Of a DNA stretch of 64,000 nucleotides, positions 1 through 7,696 are shown in pieces (the first letter of the stretch is position 1; every line of letters begins with the position of its first letter). Position numbers and translations under genes: made by a program. The notes under the pieces are model-generated. The model was not told the origin of the DNA. It searched no databases and worked only from the letters and a program-made list of their open reading frames with translations. Origin of the DNA: Bacillus sp. AFS006103 (lineage in GTDB: Bacteria; Bacillota; Bacilli; Bacillales; Cytobacillaceae); contig NTXX01000077.1 in NCBI GenBank assembly GCA_002559145.1, positions 1 through 64,000 on the forward strand, given 5' to 3'.

Positions 1-47
1 ATTAATTTAGGTTAGTCCAGCACTAATTAAAGTGCCTCCGCTTTTTT

Positions 48-350
48 CTATCTACCTAATAATCTTAATCCTTCGGGTGTCATTTTATCCGGTGACCATG
101 CTGGTTCCCAGACGAGATTTACTTCAACCTTTCCGGTTTCCTCGAGCCCTTCGACGCTATAACGAACCCCGCTGGTAATGCTGTCATGGAGTGGACAGCC
201 TGGCGTTGTTAACGTCATGGTGATGGTAACATCATTTGATTCTGTTATCTCAATATTATAAATCAAGCCTAGGTCAACTACATTTATGTTTAATTCGGGA
301 TCATAAACACTTTTTAACGCAGATAGAATTTTTTCTTTAGTATTCATCAT
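48..350 (-). CDS. MIP18/DUF59 family metal-sulfur cluster assembly factor
   Basis: About 100 residues, a single DUF59 domain with the family signature DPELNINVVDLGLIY near residues 17-31 and a conserved Cys in TTPGCPLHD. Family members (SufT, PaaD, MIP18) help load Fe-S clusters onto client proteins in the cytoplasm. It is the last gene of a minus-strand operon that starts with a Crp/Fnr regulator, 10 nt after the membrane protein gene, so its likely role is repair or maturation of a metal centre damaged by NO; that role is inference. The ATG at 350 or the next ATG at 347 is preferred over an upstream GTG because the AGGTG ribosome site lies just before them. No clear terminator follows on the minus strand. 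Confidence 0.85.
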   Translation of the reverse strand: MMNTKEKILSALKSVYDPELNINVVDLGLIYNIEITESNDVTITMTLTTPGCPLHDSITSGVRYSVEGLEETGKVEVNLVWEPAWSPDKMTPEGLRLLGR

Positions 351-360
351 AAACACCTCA

Positions 361-1605
361 CTAATTTTTTAAAACCTTTAGGATACTGATAGCAATAATA
401 ATAAAAACAATTGATAGTACAAACTGACCGATATTAAAGAGAATAGCTACATGAAAAGTTAGAGCGCAAAAGACAATCAGTACAGCGACGATAAATAAAG
501 AAAATAACGTCGGAACAATTTTTTCATTCATCATTTCTTTCAATGAAGGAACCTTGTTTTTCCCGATTTCCTTACTATATTTATAAGTCCACCAAAGGAA
601 TGGAACAATTTTATATAAATAACTAACAATGCTTAAGACAATCCAGAGTAATAAATAGGCATAGATGAGTGGGCCGGCAAAATGGCCAACATCTTGATTC
701 CATAACATGATAAAGGCAGCTAAATGAATTACATTTCCAAACCCAATCGCAACTAAAGCAAACCTAAATGGTTTATCAAGTGTCTTCTTCAATCTTTTTT
801 TGATGATTATTTTTATATGCCAACTGAAAATAGAAAATCCAATCAAAAGTAATAAGAAACCAATTTTCAGAAGGATACTGTTATTCGTAAAAAAGGAAAC
901 AAGTGAGACGACAAGTCCGGAAAAATAAAACCCATAAACATATTTAGCTTGAACCATTGGAAAACCATGGGAAAGAGAAAACATCGGTACCATTTTATAG
1001 GAAAATCCAAAAATCAACAGTGTAAACCAGCCAGTAACTCCCATTAATAAATGTGCTTTAAAGATTGATTGATAATATTCACTGGCAAATCCTGTTTTTA
1101 AGCTATAAATTAATGTAATTCCCAAAGAAATCGTTACAAATAAACAAACAAGGGACGAACCGACAAAGGCTGTCATAATCGTTGGTTTAGCTTGCTTACT
1201 AAGCGTCATAACCATTTGTACTAAAAACATTAAGATTCCAAGTAAAGTTAGCACACCAGGGATGATTGCATTTTGCGGCGACCAATATAACATCACTGCA
1301 AATGAAGTAATTCCGACAGCAGTAACGAAAAACTGGATGAAGCCAAATCTCTCGTTCCAAATATTGGTTAGGAATGCAACGGGTACCAGCTGATACATGG
1401 CTCCCATTGCTGCCATCAATGCCCAGCCTAGGACTAATAAATGAGCTGAAGACCAGATAACAGGGATTCTAAAGCTCCCATCCGTCATCAATTGTCCATT
1501 AACTAAAAGTTGAATTTGCGAAAGTACCAAGGCAAATAGACTAAAAAATATAAAAGAAATTGGAAGCTTAATATTTGTTTCACTTCCCATAGTTTGAGGA
1601 AGCAT
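361..1605 (-). CDS. Multi-pass heme-copper oxidase subunit I-like / NnrS-like membrane protein
   Basis: 414 residues, almost entirely hydrophobic, with about 12 predicted membrane segments. Scattered His residues in membrane segments (SAHLLVLGW near 55, KAHLLMGVTGW near 185, IHLAAF near 294, VGHFAG near 307) resemble the heme-binding pattern of NnrS-like and cytochrome oxidase subunit I-like proteins, but the HHY/copper site of a true terminal oxidase or NO reductase is not visible. It sits in the operon behind two DUF2249 genes and divergent from a quinol NO reductase, so a heme-containing role in NO metabolism is likely. The start at 1605 follows GAGGGTG by about 8 nt. Exact family assignment is uncertain; a profile search against NnrS and COX1 families would settle it. 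Confidence 0.65.
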   Translation of the reverse strand: MLPQTMGSETNIKLPISFIFFSLFALVLSQIQLLVNGQLMTDGSFRIPVIWSSAHLLVLGWALMAAMGAMYQLVPVAFLTNIWNERFGFIQFFVTAVGITSFAVMLYWSPQNAIIPGVLTLLGILMFLVQMVMTLSKQAKPTIMTAFVGSSLVCLFVTISLGITLIYSLKTGFASEYYQSIFKAHLLMGVTGWFTLLIFGFSYKMVPMFSLSHGFPMVQAKYVYGFYFSGLVVSLVSFFTNNSILLKIGFLLLLIGFSIFSWHIKIIIKKRLKKTLDKPFRFALVAIGFGNVIHLAAFIMLWNQDVGHFAGPLIYAYLLLWIVLSIVSYLYKIVPFLWWTYKYSKEIGKNKVPSLKEMMNEKIVPTLFSLFIVAVLIVFCALTFHVAILFNIGQFVLSIVFIIIAISILKVLKN

Positions 1606-1619
1606 GATTGTTCACCCTC

Positions 1620-1826
1620 TTACCGGAAGATTTCAATTTTAAAGCTTCCGTCATTTTGTTCTTCTGTACGCTGTTGATAGCCTAATTCCTCTAATTGCTC
1701 ATAAAGGAACATGGGCCTGCGATCATTTATGATTGTTAATATCTCATTTTCACCTAGGGTTTCCAAAGCGGCTAAGGTTCGCATCATTGGCTGGGGCGGT
1801 TCTAAACCACGATTATCTAAGATCAT
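1620..1826 (-). CDS. DUF2249 domain protein
   Basis: 68 residues, a TusA-like fold domain of the DUF2249 family: ILDNRGLEPPQPMMRTLAAL at the N terminus, then a segment ending in ...EQLEELGYQ. DUF2249 proteins are commonly found beside NO reductase, hemerythrin and oxidase genes, but their biochemical role is not established. This copy keeps the RGLEPP(Q)P motif of TusA-like proteins without the TusA catalytic cysteine. It is the third gene of the regulator operon, 14 nt before the membrane protein gene. AAAGGTG precedes the ATG. One of three DUF2249 genes in the first 6 kb. Confidence 0.85.
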   Translation of the reverse strand: MILDNRGLEPPQPMMRTLAALETLGENEILTIINDRRPMFLYEQLEELGYQQRTEEQNDGSFKIEIFR

Positions 1827-1847
1827 GAATATTTCACCTTTCTTCCT

Positions 1848-2081
1848 TTAGGCTTTCTTTGTGAATGTGACTTTCCAATGCTTGCTATCAATTTCTTCTT
1901 CTTCATGCGTGAAACCTTTTGCTTTTAATACCGCGAAAAGTGGTACTGGTTTAAAAGGGGCATGGAGGATAAATATATCATTATCCTTTACTTCCTTAAT
2001 TGCCTCCATAATTTTTTGAAAAGGTTCAATTTTATTTTTTAAATCCTCGCGAACATCAAGTTCAATAATACGTTGTTCCAT
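1848..2081 (-). CDS. DUF2249 domain protein
   Basis: 77 residues, a second DUF2249 domain: it begins MEQRIIELDVREDL, has the central HAPFKPVPLFAVLKAKGFTH motif and ends in a strand with KHWKVTFTK. The ribosome site AAGAGGAG lies 10 nt before the ATG. It is 21 nt upstream of the next DUF2249 gene and 44 nt downstream of the Crp/Fnr gene, so the three are most likely cotranscribed. It resembles the plus-strand DUF2249 protein at 5690 (both have a PxxPxPLLY/F-like core) more than its immediate neighbour. The function is unknown; the neighbourhood suggests a role in NO or low-oxygen metabolism. Confidence 0.85.
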   Translation of the reverse strand: MEQRIIELDVREDLKNKIEPFQKIMEAIKEVKDNDIFILHAPFKPVPLFAVLKAKGFTHEEEEIDSKHWKVTFTKKA

Positions 2082-2125
2082 CGTTGTTTCATCTCCTCTT
2101 ATATTATTAGTTCAAGACCGATAAA

Positions 2126-2818
2126 TTAATAAAATAATTCCTGTTGAAGCGCTTCTCGGTCTATTAAGTAAAAACCATTTTCATCCAATGTAACATAATC
2201 TTTCTTCTTTACATGATTGATCGTCCTGCTGACAGTTTCTCTCGAAGTACCAATCATATTCGCTAGTTCACGATTCGTGAACTGAGTGGTTAGCTTATAG
2301 CGCCTCCCAACTACCTCACCGTTAGATTTACAGAGCCTAATAAGCAGCAAAATTATTTGTTCAAAAGTATTATGGAGAACTTGTGCTTCTAATCTTCCTT
2401 GCAAATCTACTATTTTTTCTCCTAATACTTTAAATAACTTAATGCAAAGCTCTGGATAGGAAATAAGTATTTCTTCAAATTTATCTATGGGAATGACGAT
2501 GATATGTGAATCTTCCATCACTTCCGCATGAGCGGGGAAATTCCCCTTTCGGAAAAATCCGGCGTGAGGAAACATTTCACCAGGTTCAAGCACGGATATG
2601 AGTTGCTCTTTCCCTGATTGGTCAGTTCTGCAAATCTTTATTTTTCCACTATGAATAAAGAAAACTCGGTCAAGTGGATCATCCTGCATAAAAATATACA
2701 TCTTATGTTTATAAAAACGAGTTTGTGCAATCTTCACGATGGGCTCTAGTTCTTCTGCCGACAGTTCTTTGAAGATTGGGACAACAGATAATCTTTTCAC
2801 AATGTCCTCTTGCTTCAT
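2126..2818 (-). CDS. Crp/Fnr family transcriptional regulator (candidate NO or oxygen sensor)
   Basis: 230 residues with the Crp/Fnr layout: an N-terminal cyclic-nucleotide-binding-like beta barrel (residues about 10-125, including FFIHSGKIKICR and EPGEMFPHAGFF), a dimerisation helix, and a C-terminal winged helix with TNRELANMIGTSRETVSRTI as recognition region. The cysteine cluster of an Fe-S Fnr is absent: only three isolated Cys are present, so a heme-based DNR/NnrR-like sensor or another ligand is possible. The ATG at 2818 has AGGTG 7 nt upstream and is preferred over the GTG at 2827. Its own promoter carries a matching operator (2883-2898), suggesting autoregulation, and divergent norZ carries similar boxes. 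Confidence 0.88.
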   Translation of the reverse strand: MKQEDIVKRLSVVPIFKELSAEELEPIVKIAQTRFYKHKMYIFMQDDPLDRVFFIHSGKIKICRTDQSGKEQLISVLEPGEMFPHAGFFRKGNFPAHAEVMEDSHIIVIPIDKFEEILISYPELCIKLFKVLGEKIVDLQGRLEAQVLHNTFEQIILLLIRLCKSNGEVVGRRYKLTTQFTNRELANMIGTSRETVSRTINHVKKKDYVTLDENGFYLIDREALQQELFY

Positions 2819-2855
2819 TAACATCACCTTCGTATTAGTAATTCTGTTTGACTAA

Positions 2856-2898
2856 ATTGTAGCAGTGTTTTCAATGTAATTATGTGACCTCCGTCATA
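2856..2898 (-). promoter_or_regulatory. Candidate Crp/Fnr-type class II promoter of the regulator operon
   Basis: On the minus strand the 16-mer TATGACGGAGGTCACA (9 of 10 half-site positions match TGTGA-N6-TCACA) is centred at 2890.5, and the -10-like TACAAT occupies 2861-2856. The distance from box centre to first -10 base is 29.5 bp, which puts the box at about -41.5, the classical class II activator position. The same spacing occurs at three other promoters in this window. Read directly from sequence; binding by the local regulator is inference. Confidence 0.6.
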
Positions 2899-2939
2899 GT
2901 TAATTAGTTTTTATGAAAATAATTCTCAGTCTGCACAGG

Positions 2940-3005
2940 AGTGAGAAATATCACAGGAGTTTGATGAGTTGCTTCACTGTGTGAAGCTCTTGTGAAAGTT
3001 ACAAT
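2940..3005 (+). promoter_or_regulatory. Candidate norZ promoter with two Crp/Fnr-like boxes
   Basis: A good box, AGTGAGAAATATCACA, lies at 2940-2955. A weaker one, GATGAGTTGCTTCACT, lies at 2963-2978 and is centred 29.5 bp before the -10-like TACAAT at 3000-3005. A perfect 7-bp inverted repeat, GCTTCAC/GTGAAGC with a 3-nt loop, spans 2971-2987 and overlaps the weaker box. Activation by the divergent Crp/Fnr protein is inferred from the shared promoter geometry. Confidence 0.5.
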
Positions 3006-3041
3006 ACGATTTGTGACAAAATATGAAAGGGTGAATTTGGC

Positions 3042-5405
3042 ATGGAGATACAACGAGGGACACCAACAACAAAAGTGGTGAAGACAAATAAAAATGCAAT
3101 GCTGAAATCTATATTAGTTATAACCATTTTACTTAGCTTCACCGTGTTACTAGTAGGCGGTTATTGGATCTTTAAGGAGCAGGCACCAAGACCTGTTGAG
3201 GTTACCAATGAAAAAGGTGACGTTTTATTTACAAAAGATACGATTATGGGCGGACAGGCAGTTTTCCAAAAATACGGTTTAATGGATTACGGTACCGTTT
3301 TAGGTCACGGTTCTTATATGGGTCCCGATTATACAGCAGAATCTTTAAAGCTGTATACTGAAGGAATGCAGGATTATAAAGCGAATGATAAATTCGGAAA
3401 AGACTACGCTTCATTAAATGAAGATGAAAAATCAGTCATAAAAAATAAAGTAATCAAAGAAATGCGGAAGAACCGCTATGATTCAAATAGCGACACCATG
3501 AAGTTAACAAATGCTCAGGCGTTTGGACTTGAAAGAGTAAGAGAGTACTATAAAGAAATATTTACTAAAGGTGACGGTTGGGGATTAAAGGCAAACCTTA
3601 TAAAAGAAGGAGACTTGCCTAAAACGGATCGAGCTTATGTTGCAACAGGCGACCAAATCACTCAAATATCAGATTTCTTTTTCTGGACTGCATGGCTTTC
3701 AAGTACAGTCCGTGAAGGTGATAAAATTACTTATACGAATAATTGGCCTTACTACGAAGACGCAGGGAATCATTTATCCTTTTCTGCTATTTGGTGGAGC
3801 GGTGCCAGCGTAACTCTATTTGTGTTAATGGTTGGAATTATCCTGTTTATTTTCTACCGCTACAACTTTGGAATGCAGGAAGCGTATAAAGAGGGTAAAT
3901 TCCCACAGATTGATTTGCGGAAAATGCCAGTGACAAGTTCACAAGTGAAAACAGGGAAATACTTTGTGATTGTTGCTGCTTTATTCTTTGTACAGTGTAT
4001 GTTTGGGGCTTTACTTGCTCACTATTATATCGAACCTGATAGTTTCTTCGGTATCAAATGGATTCATGATATTCTTCCATTCAATATTTCTAAAGGTTAC
4101 CACCTACAGCTGGCTATCTTCTGGATCGCAACAGCATGGCTTGGAATGGGAATTTATGTAGCACCACTTGTTGGCGGTTATGAGCCTAAGAAACAAGGTT
4201 TATTAGTAGATATTTTATTCTGGGCTCTGGTTGTTCTTGTTGTTGGCAGTATGGTCGGTGAATGGCTTGGTGCGAACGGCTACTTAGGAAACAATTGGTT
4301 CTTATTTGGACATACAGGCTGGGAATATATTGAGCTTGGACGAATTTGGCAGCTTATTTTGATTGTAGGGATGCTCATCTGGCTGTTCATCGTATATCGA
4401 GGAATTAAGGCAGGGCTTAAGCGAGAAACGGACAAGGGTGGATTGATCCATCTCTTATTCTACGCGGCCATTGCTGTACCTGCATTCTATATTTTTGCAT
4501 TGTTTATTAACCCGGGTACTAGCTTTACCTTCGCTGATTACTGGCGTTGGTGGATTATCCATTTATGGGTAGAAGGTATTTTTGAAGTATTTGCAGTTGT
4601 TGTTATTGGTTTCTTATTGGTTCAACTCGGACTAGTAACGAAAAAATCAACAGTTAGACAACTTTACTTCCAATTGATCCTGCTCCTGGGCAGTGGCGTA
4701 ATTGGAATCGGTCACCATTACTACTATAATGGTTCTGCTGAAGTTTGGTTAGCACTTGGAGCAGTGTTCTCGGCATTAGAAGTTATTCCATTAACTTTGT
4801 TAATCCTAGAAGCATATGAGCAATACAAAATGATGCGCGAGGGCGGAGTAAACTTCCCTTATAAAGGAACGTTCTGGTTCTTAATCTCGGTTGCTATCTG
4901 GAACTTGGTTGGCGCAGGTGTACTTGGTTTCTTAATCAACTTACCGGCAGTCAGCTATTTCGAACACGGACAATTCTTAACTCCAGCACATGGTCATGGT
5001 TCAATGATGGGTGTATACGGAATGTTTGCAATTGCTGTCCTCCTATATACATTAAGAAATATTGTCAAACCAGAGGCATGGAATGATAAATGGCTCAAAG
5101 TTAGTTGTATCTTGTTAAACATTGGCCTTGCAGGAATGGTCTTCTTATCCTTACTTCCTGTCGGCATCATCCAAATTAAGGAAGCCTTCAATCATGGCTA
5201 TGCCGCTTCTCGTTCAGCATCATTCTTGCAAAAGGATATTGTTGCAACATTATTAACATGGCGTGCGGTGCCTGACACCATTTTCTTAATTGGTGTAGTG
5301 ATATTGTTAGTATTTTGTATTAAAGCAATCTTTAATTTACGGAAGCCAACACACCAAGAAGGTGAAAAACTTCCTGTAAAAGATTTATCGCTTGACGAAG
5401 ATTAA
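3042..5405 (+). CDS. norZ: Quinol-dependent nitric oxide reductase (qNor)
   Basis: 787 residues, the expected length of single-subunit qNor, which reduces 2 NO to N2O with electrons from the quinol pool. An N-terminal anchor (about 20-45) is followed by an extracytoplasmic cytochrome c-like domain lacking a heme-binding CXXCH (about 46-245) and then about 13 membrane helices related to cytochrome oxidase subunit I. Metal-site motifs are visible: GHHYYYNGSAEVW near residue 557 and PAHGHGSMMGVYGM near 650. AAAGGGTG precedes the ATG by 9 nt. It is transcribed alone and ends at a strong hairpin. The divergent Crp/Fnr operon and the DUF2249 neighbours support a role in NO detoxification or denitrification. 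Confidence 0.96.
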   Translation: MEIQRGTPTTKVVKTNKNAMLKSILVITILLSFTVLLVGGYWIFKEQAPRPVEVTNEKGDVLFTKDTIMGGQAVFQKYGLMDYGTVLGHGSYMGPDYTAESLKLYTEGMQDYKANDKFGKDYASLNEDEKSVIKNKVIKEMRKNRYDSNSDTMKLTNAQAFGLERVREYYKEIFTKGDGWGLKANLIKEGDLPKTDRAYVATGDQITQISDFFFWTAWLSSTVREGDKITYTNNWPYYEDAGNHLSFSAIWWSGASVTLFVLMVGIILFIFYRYNFGMQEAYKEGKFPQIDLRKMPVTSSQVKTGKYFVIVAALFFVQCMFGALLAHYYIEPDSFFGIKWIHDILPFNISKGYHLQLAIFWIATAWLGMGIYVAPLVGGYEPKKQGLLVDILFWALVVLVVGSMVGEWLGANGYLGNNWFLFGHTGWEYIELGRIWQLILIVGMLIWLFIVYRGIKAGLKRETDKGGLIHLLFYAAIAVPAFYIFALFINPGTSFTFADYWRWWIIHLWVEGIFEVFAVVVIGFLLVQLGLVTKKSTVRQLYFQLILLLGSGVIGIGHHYYYNGSAEVWLALGAVFSALEVIPLTLLILEAYEQYKMMREGGVNFPYKGTFWFLISVAIWNLVGAGVLGFLINLPAVSYFEHGQFLTPAHGHGSMMGVYGMFAIAVLLYTLRNIVKPEAWNDKWLKVSCILLNIGLAGMVFLSLLPVGIIQIKEAFNHGYAASRSASFLQKDIVATLLTWRAVPDTIFLIGVVILLVFCIKAIFNLRKPTHQEGEKLPVKDLSLDED

Positions 5406-5413
5406 AATAGATA

Positions 5414-5440
5414 AATCCGCAAAGGTCAACTTTGCGGATT
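5414..5440. terminator. Bidirectional hairpin after norZ
   Basis: A perfect 11-bp inverted repeat AATCCGCAAAG/CTTTGCGGATT with a 5-nt loop. On the plus strand it is followed by TTCTTT and it closes norZ. The stop codon of the minus-strand zinc-ribbon gene lies inside the hairpin, so both convergent genes share it. Confidence 0.85.
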
Positions 5441-5572
5441 TTCTTTATCCATTTTCTCATAGCATTCAAAACAATAAATCTCCTTATCCTCAGTGTGAAT
5501 TCCGTTAAAAAAGCCATCTAAGCAATAGATTTCTTTACTACAGCATTTACAAGTTCCAATTAGTTCCTTCAT
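5426..5572 (-). CDS. Small cysteine-rich (zinc-ribbon-like) protein
   Basis: 48 residues beginning MKELIGTCKCCSKEIYCLD and containing a second pair in IYCFECYEK, i.e. a CXXC-C...C...CXXC pattern consistent with binding one zinc ion. An excellent site, GGAGG, lies 8 nt before the ATG at 5572, which is the main reason to believe in it. It converges with norZ and ends inside the shared terminator hairpin. No family is recognised. Possible roles include a small regulator or a metal-binding partner of the neighbouring NO-related genes; nothing in the sequence decides between them. Confidence 0.7.
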   Translation of the reverse strand: MKELIGTCKCCSKEIYCLDGFFNGIHTEDKEIYCFECYEKMDKENPQS

Positions 5573-5610
5573 TTGTCATACCTCCAGTATTAATAAAATC
5601 ATCTGATCAG

Positions 5611-5653
5611 TGTGATACTACTCACTAAGTTTTTGTCTAAGTTTTCTTATAAT
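5611..5653 (+). promoter_or_regulatory. Crp/Fnr-type class II promoter of the third DUF2249 gene
   Basis: TGTGATACTACTCACT at 5611-5626 matches TGTGA-N6-TCACA at 9 of 10 half-site positions. A consensus -10 TATAAT at 5648-5653 begins 29.5 bp after the box centre, which places the box at about -41.5. There is no convincing -35, as expected for an activator-dependent promoter. This is the clearest of the four such promoters here. Confidence 0.75.
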
Positions 5654-5689
5654 AAAATAGAAGTTAACAAACTAATAGGAGTGATAATA

Positions 5690-5923
5690 ATGCAAACTTA
5701 CGCAAAAGTTATCAATGTACCAGATTTTCCACCACGTGAAAAACACCCTACAATATTTAACGGCTTTGATGGTTTAGCATCAGGTGAGACAATGATGATT
5801 GTAAATGACCATGATCCAAAACCACTTTTATATCAATTCATGATGGAAAGACCTGAACAATTTTCTTGGGAGTACCTTGAAGAAGGCCCGGAGACTTGGA
5901 AAGTAGCAATTAATAAAAAGTAA
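5690..5923 (+). CDS. DUF2249 domain protein
   Basis: 77 residues: MQTYAKVINVPDFPPREKHP at the start, then NDHDPKPLLYQFMMERPEQFSWEYL and a final strand ETWKVAIN. This is the DUF2249 pattern, with the HDPKPLLY core typical of copies associated with hemerythrin or NO genes. The ATG at 5690 is chosen because TAGGAGTG lies about 6 nt upstream; the reading frame stays open further upstream but has no ribosome site and runs into the promoter. It is monocistronic: promoter 5611-5653 and terminator 6008-6037 bracket it exactly. The class II Crp/Fnr box predicts induction together with norZ. Confidence 0.88.
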   Translation: MQTYAKVINVPDFPPREKHPTIFNGFDGLASGETMMIVNDHDPKPLLYQFMMERPEQFSWEYLEEGPETWKVAINKK

Positions 5924-6007
5924 AATTTTATAGGTCATTTAACCGTCATCAACATTTTGTGTGTTTATTTTCCAATTAACTATCTCTTATCCCATTAAAT
6001 ACATTTT

Positions 6008-6037
6008 ACAACAGAAATTCTTTCTGTTGTTTTTTTT
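6008..6037 (+). terminator. Rho-independent terminator of the DUF2249 gene
   Basis: Stem ACAACAGAAA/TTTCTGTTGT with a 3-nt loop, followed by seven T. Confidence 0.9.
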
Positions 6038-6114
6038 ATACACTGAAAAGGGGCATTACCTTCTTTTTAGAATAATATGTTAAAATTTAATTGGAATCGA
6101 GAGGGGGGATTGCA

Positions 6115-7617
6115 TTGAAGTATGCACAATTAGAAAAAGAGTTTTTAGATTATGTAAAGAAGATGGCAGCCTACAATGAAGCACTTGGATTAGTATATTG
6201 GGATCTAAGAACAGGGGCACCGAAGCAGGGAGTTGAACAACGGTCAGAAGTAATTGGGTTGTTATCATCTGAAGTTTTTAAAATGTCTACTTCGGAGGAG
6301 ATGGCCGCATACATAGCTTATTTATCAAAACAGTCACTCTCCGAAAAGACGAGGAAAATCCTTGAAGAATGTAAAAAAGAATATGAAAGAAATAAAAAAA
6401 TCCCAGCAGAAGAATACAAAGAATTTGTCATTCTTCAGTCAAAGGCAGAAAGTGTTTGGGAGGAAGCAAAGGCAAGTTCGAGTTTCGCCTTATTTAGTCC
6501 ATATCTAGAAAAACTTGTCGTGATGACAAAGAAGTTTGTTAGTTATTGGGGTCATAATGATAATAAATATGATGTGTTATTAGACATGTACGAACCCGGA
6601 ATGACTATGAAGGTTTTAGATCAAGTATTTGGTGAATTAAGAGAAAAAATAGTTCCATTGGTTAAGCAAATTTCTGCCTCTCCACATAAACCAAAGACGG
6701 ATTTTCTATTTGAAAAATTCCCAAAGGAAAATCAACGTGAATTTAGTTTGAAAATCCTCGGCAAAATGGGTTATAACTTCCAAGCTGGGAGGTTGGATGA
6801 AACTGTTCACCCTTTTGCAATCGGGTTAAACCCCGGCGATGTGCGCGTTACCACAAAGTATGATGAAAATGATTTCCGAACAGCAGTTTTTGGAACCATT
6901 CATGAAGGCGGTCATGCTTTATATGAACAAAATGTTTCTAAAAGCCTGATCGGTACTCCGCTATGTTCAGGAACTTCTACCGGAATTCATGAATCTCAGT
7001 CGCTTTTTTATGAAAATATCCTTGGACGAAGTTTACCATTTTGGAAAAATAACTACGATCTTCTAAAGACATATGCAAATGGTCAATTTGAACAAGTTGA
7101 CATTGAGGATTTCTATCAAGCTATTAATGAATCTAAACCATCATTTATTAGAATTGAAGCAGATGAGCTAACGTACCCGCTCCATGTTATTATCCGTTAT
7201 GAAATTGAAAAAGGCTTATTTAATGATGAGATTGATGTGAAGGATTTACCGAAGACATGGAATGATAAGTACGAAGAGTACTTAGGCATTCGACCTGAAA
7301 ATGATGCACAAGGAGTTCTTCAAGATGTCCATTGGGCAGGAGGAAGCTTTGGTTATTTCCCGTCTTATGCTTTAGGCTATATGTATGCAGCCCAATTTAA
7401 GCATAAAATGCTTGAAGCACTTCCGAATTTTGATCAATTAGTCGAGGAAGGGGACCTTTTACCGATAAAAGAATGGCTGACCGAAAATATTCACCAATTT
7501 GGAAAAATAAAAAAGCCGCTTGAAATCTTACACGATGTCACTGGTGAAGGCCTCAATCCGAAATATTTAATTGATTATCTATATGAGAAATATGGCAAGG
7601 TGTATAGGTTAAATTAA
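6115..7617 (+). CDS. ypwA: M32 family metallocarboxypeptidase
   Basis: 500 residues, full length for the thermostable carboxypeptidase 1 family (B. subtilis YpwA), a cytoplasmic Zn-dependent enzyme that removes C-terminal residues from peptides. The zinc motif HEGGH is at about 263-267, followed by the family signature GIHESQSLFYEN near 291, whose Glu is the third ligand. The fold is all-helical. The frame is open to a TTG at 6091, but the ribosome site GAGGGGGG at 6101-6108 points to the TTG at 6115 (MKYAQLEKEF). It is followed by a strong hairpin and appears to be transcribed alone. A house-keeping gene unrelated to the respiratory genes on either side. Confidence 0.95.
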   Translation: MKYAQLEKEFLDYVKKMAAYNEALGLVYWDLRTGAPKQGVEQRSEVIGLLSSEVFKMSTSEEMAAYIAYLSKQSLSEKTRKILEECKKEYERNKKIPAEEYKEFVILQSKAESVWEEAKASSSFALFSPYLEKLVVMTKKFVSYWGHNDNKYDVLLDMYEPGMTMKVLDQVFGELREKIVPLVKQISASPHKPKTDFLFEKFPKENQREFSLKILGKMGYNFQAGRLDETVHPFAIGLNPGDVRVTTKYDENDFRTAVFGTIHEGGHALYEQNVSKSLIGTPLCSGTSTGIHESQSLFYENILGRSLPFWKNNYDLLKTYANGQFEQVDIEDFYQAINESKPSFIRIEADELTYPLHVIIRYEIEKGLFNDEIDVKDLPKTWNDKYEEYLGIRPENDAQGVLQDVHWAGGSFGYFPSYALGYMYAAQFKHKMLEALPNFDQLVEEGDLLPIKEWLTENIHQFGKIKKPLEILHDVTGEGLNPKYLIDYLYEKYGKVYRLN

Positions 7618-7636
7618 AGAGAAAAGATAAAAAAAG

Positions 7637-7661
7637 GGCTCCAATCTCAAAGATTGGAGCC
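7637..7661. terminator. Bidirectional terminator between ypwA and the ba3 oxidase operon
   Basis: Perfect 11-bp stem GGCTCCAATCT/AGATTGGAGCC with a 3-nt loop, with an A-run before and TTTT after, so it can serve both convergent units. Confidence 0.9.
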
Positions 7662-7665
7662 TTTT

Positions 7666-7693
7666 AGCCTCTGAACAAGGCGCTTCCGCTTTT
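7666..7693 (+). repeat. 3' half of a dispersed hairpin repeat (full copy at 50661-50723)
   Basis: The 28 nt AGCCTCTGA...GGCGCTTCCGCTTTT match the right half of the element at 50661-50723 except for about three positions. The left half is absent and the position is taken by the preceding terminator. The end lies three nt from the stop codon of the ba3 oxidase subunit I gene. Confidence 0.75.
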
Positions 7694-7696
7694 CTT

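Noticed and set aside
1-47. Degenerate copy of the hairpin repeat at the window start
   Set aside because: Only AAAGTGCCTCCGCTTTTTT resembles the right end, with several mismatches; too short to call.
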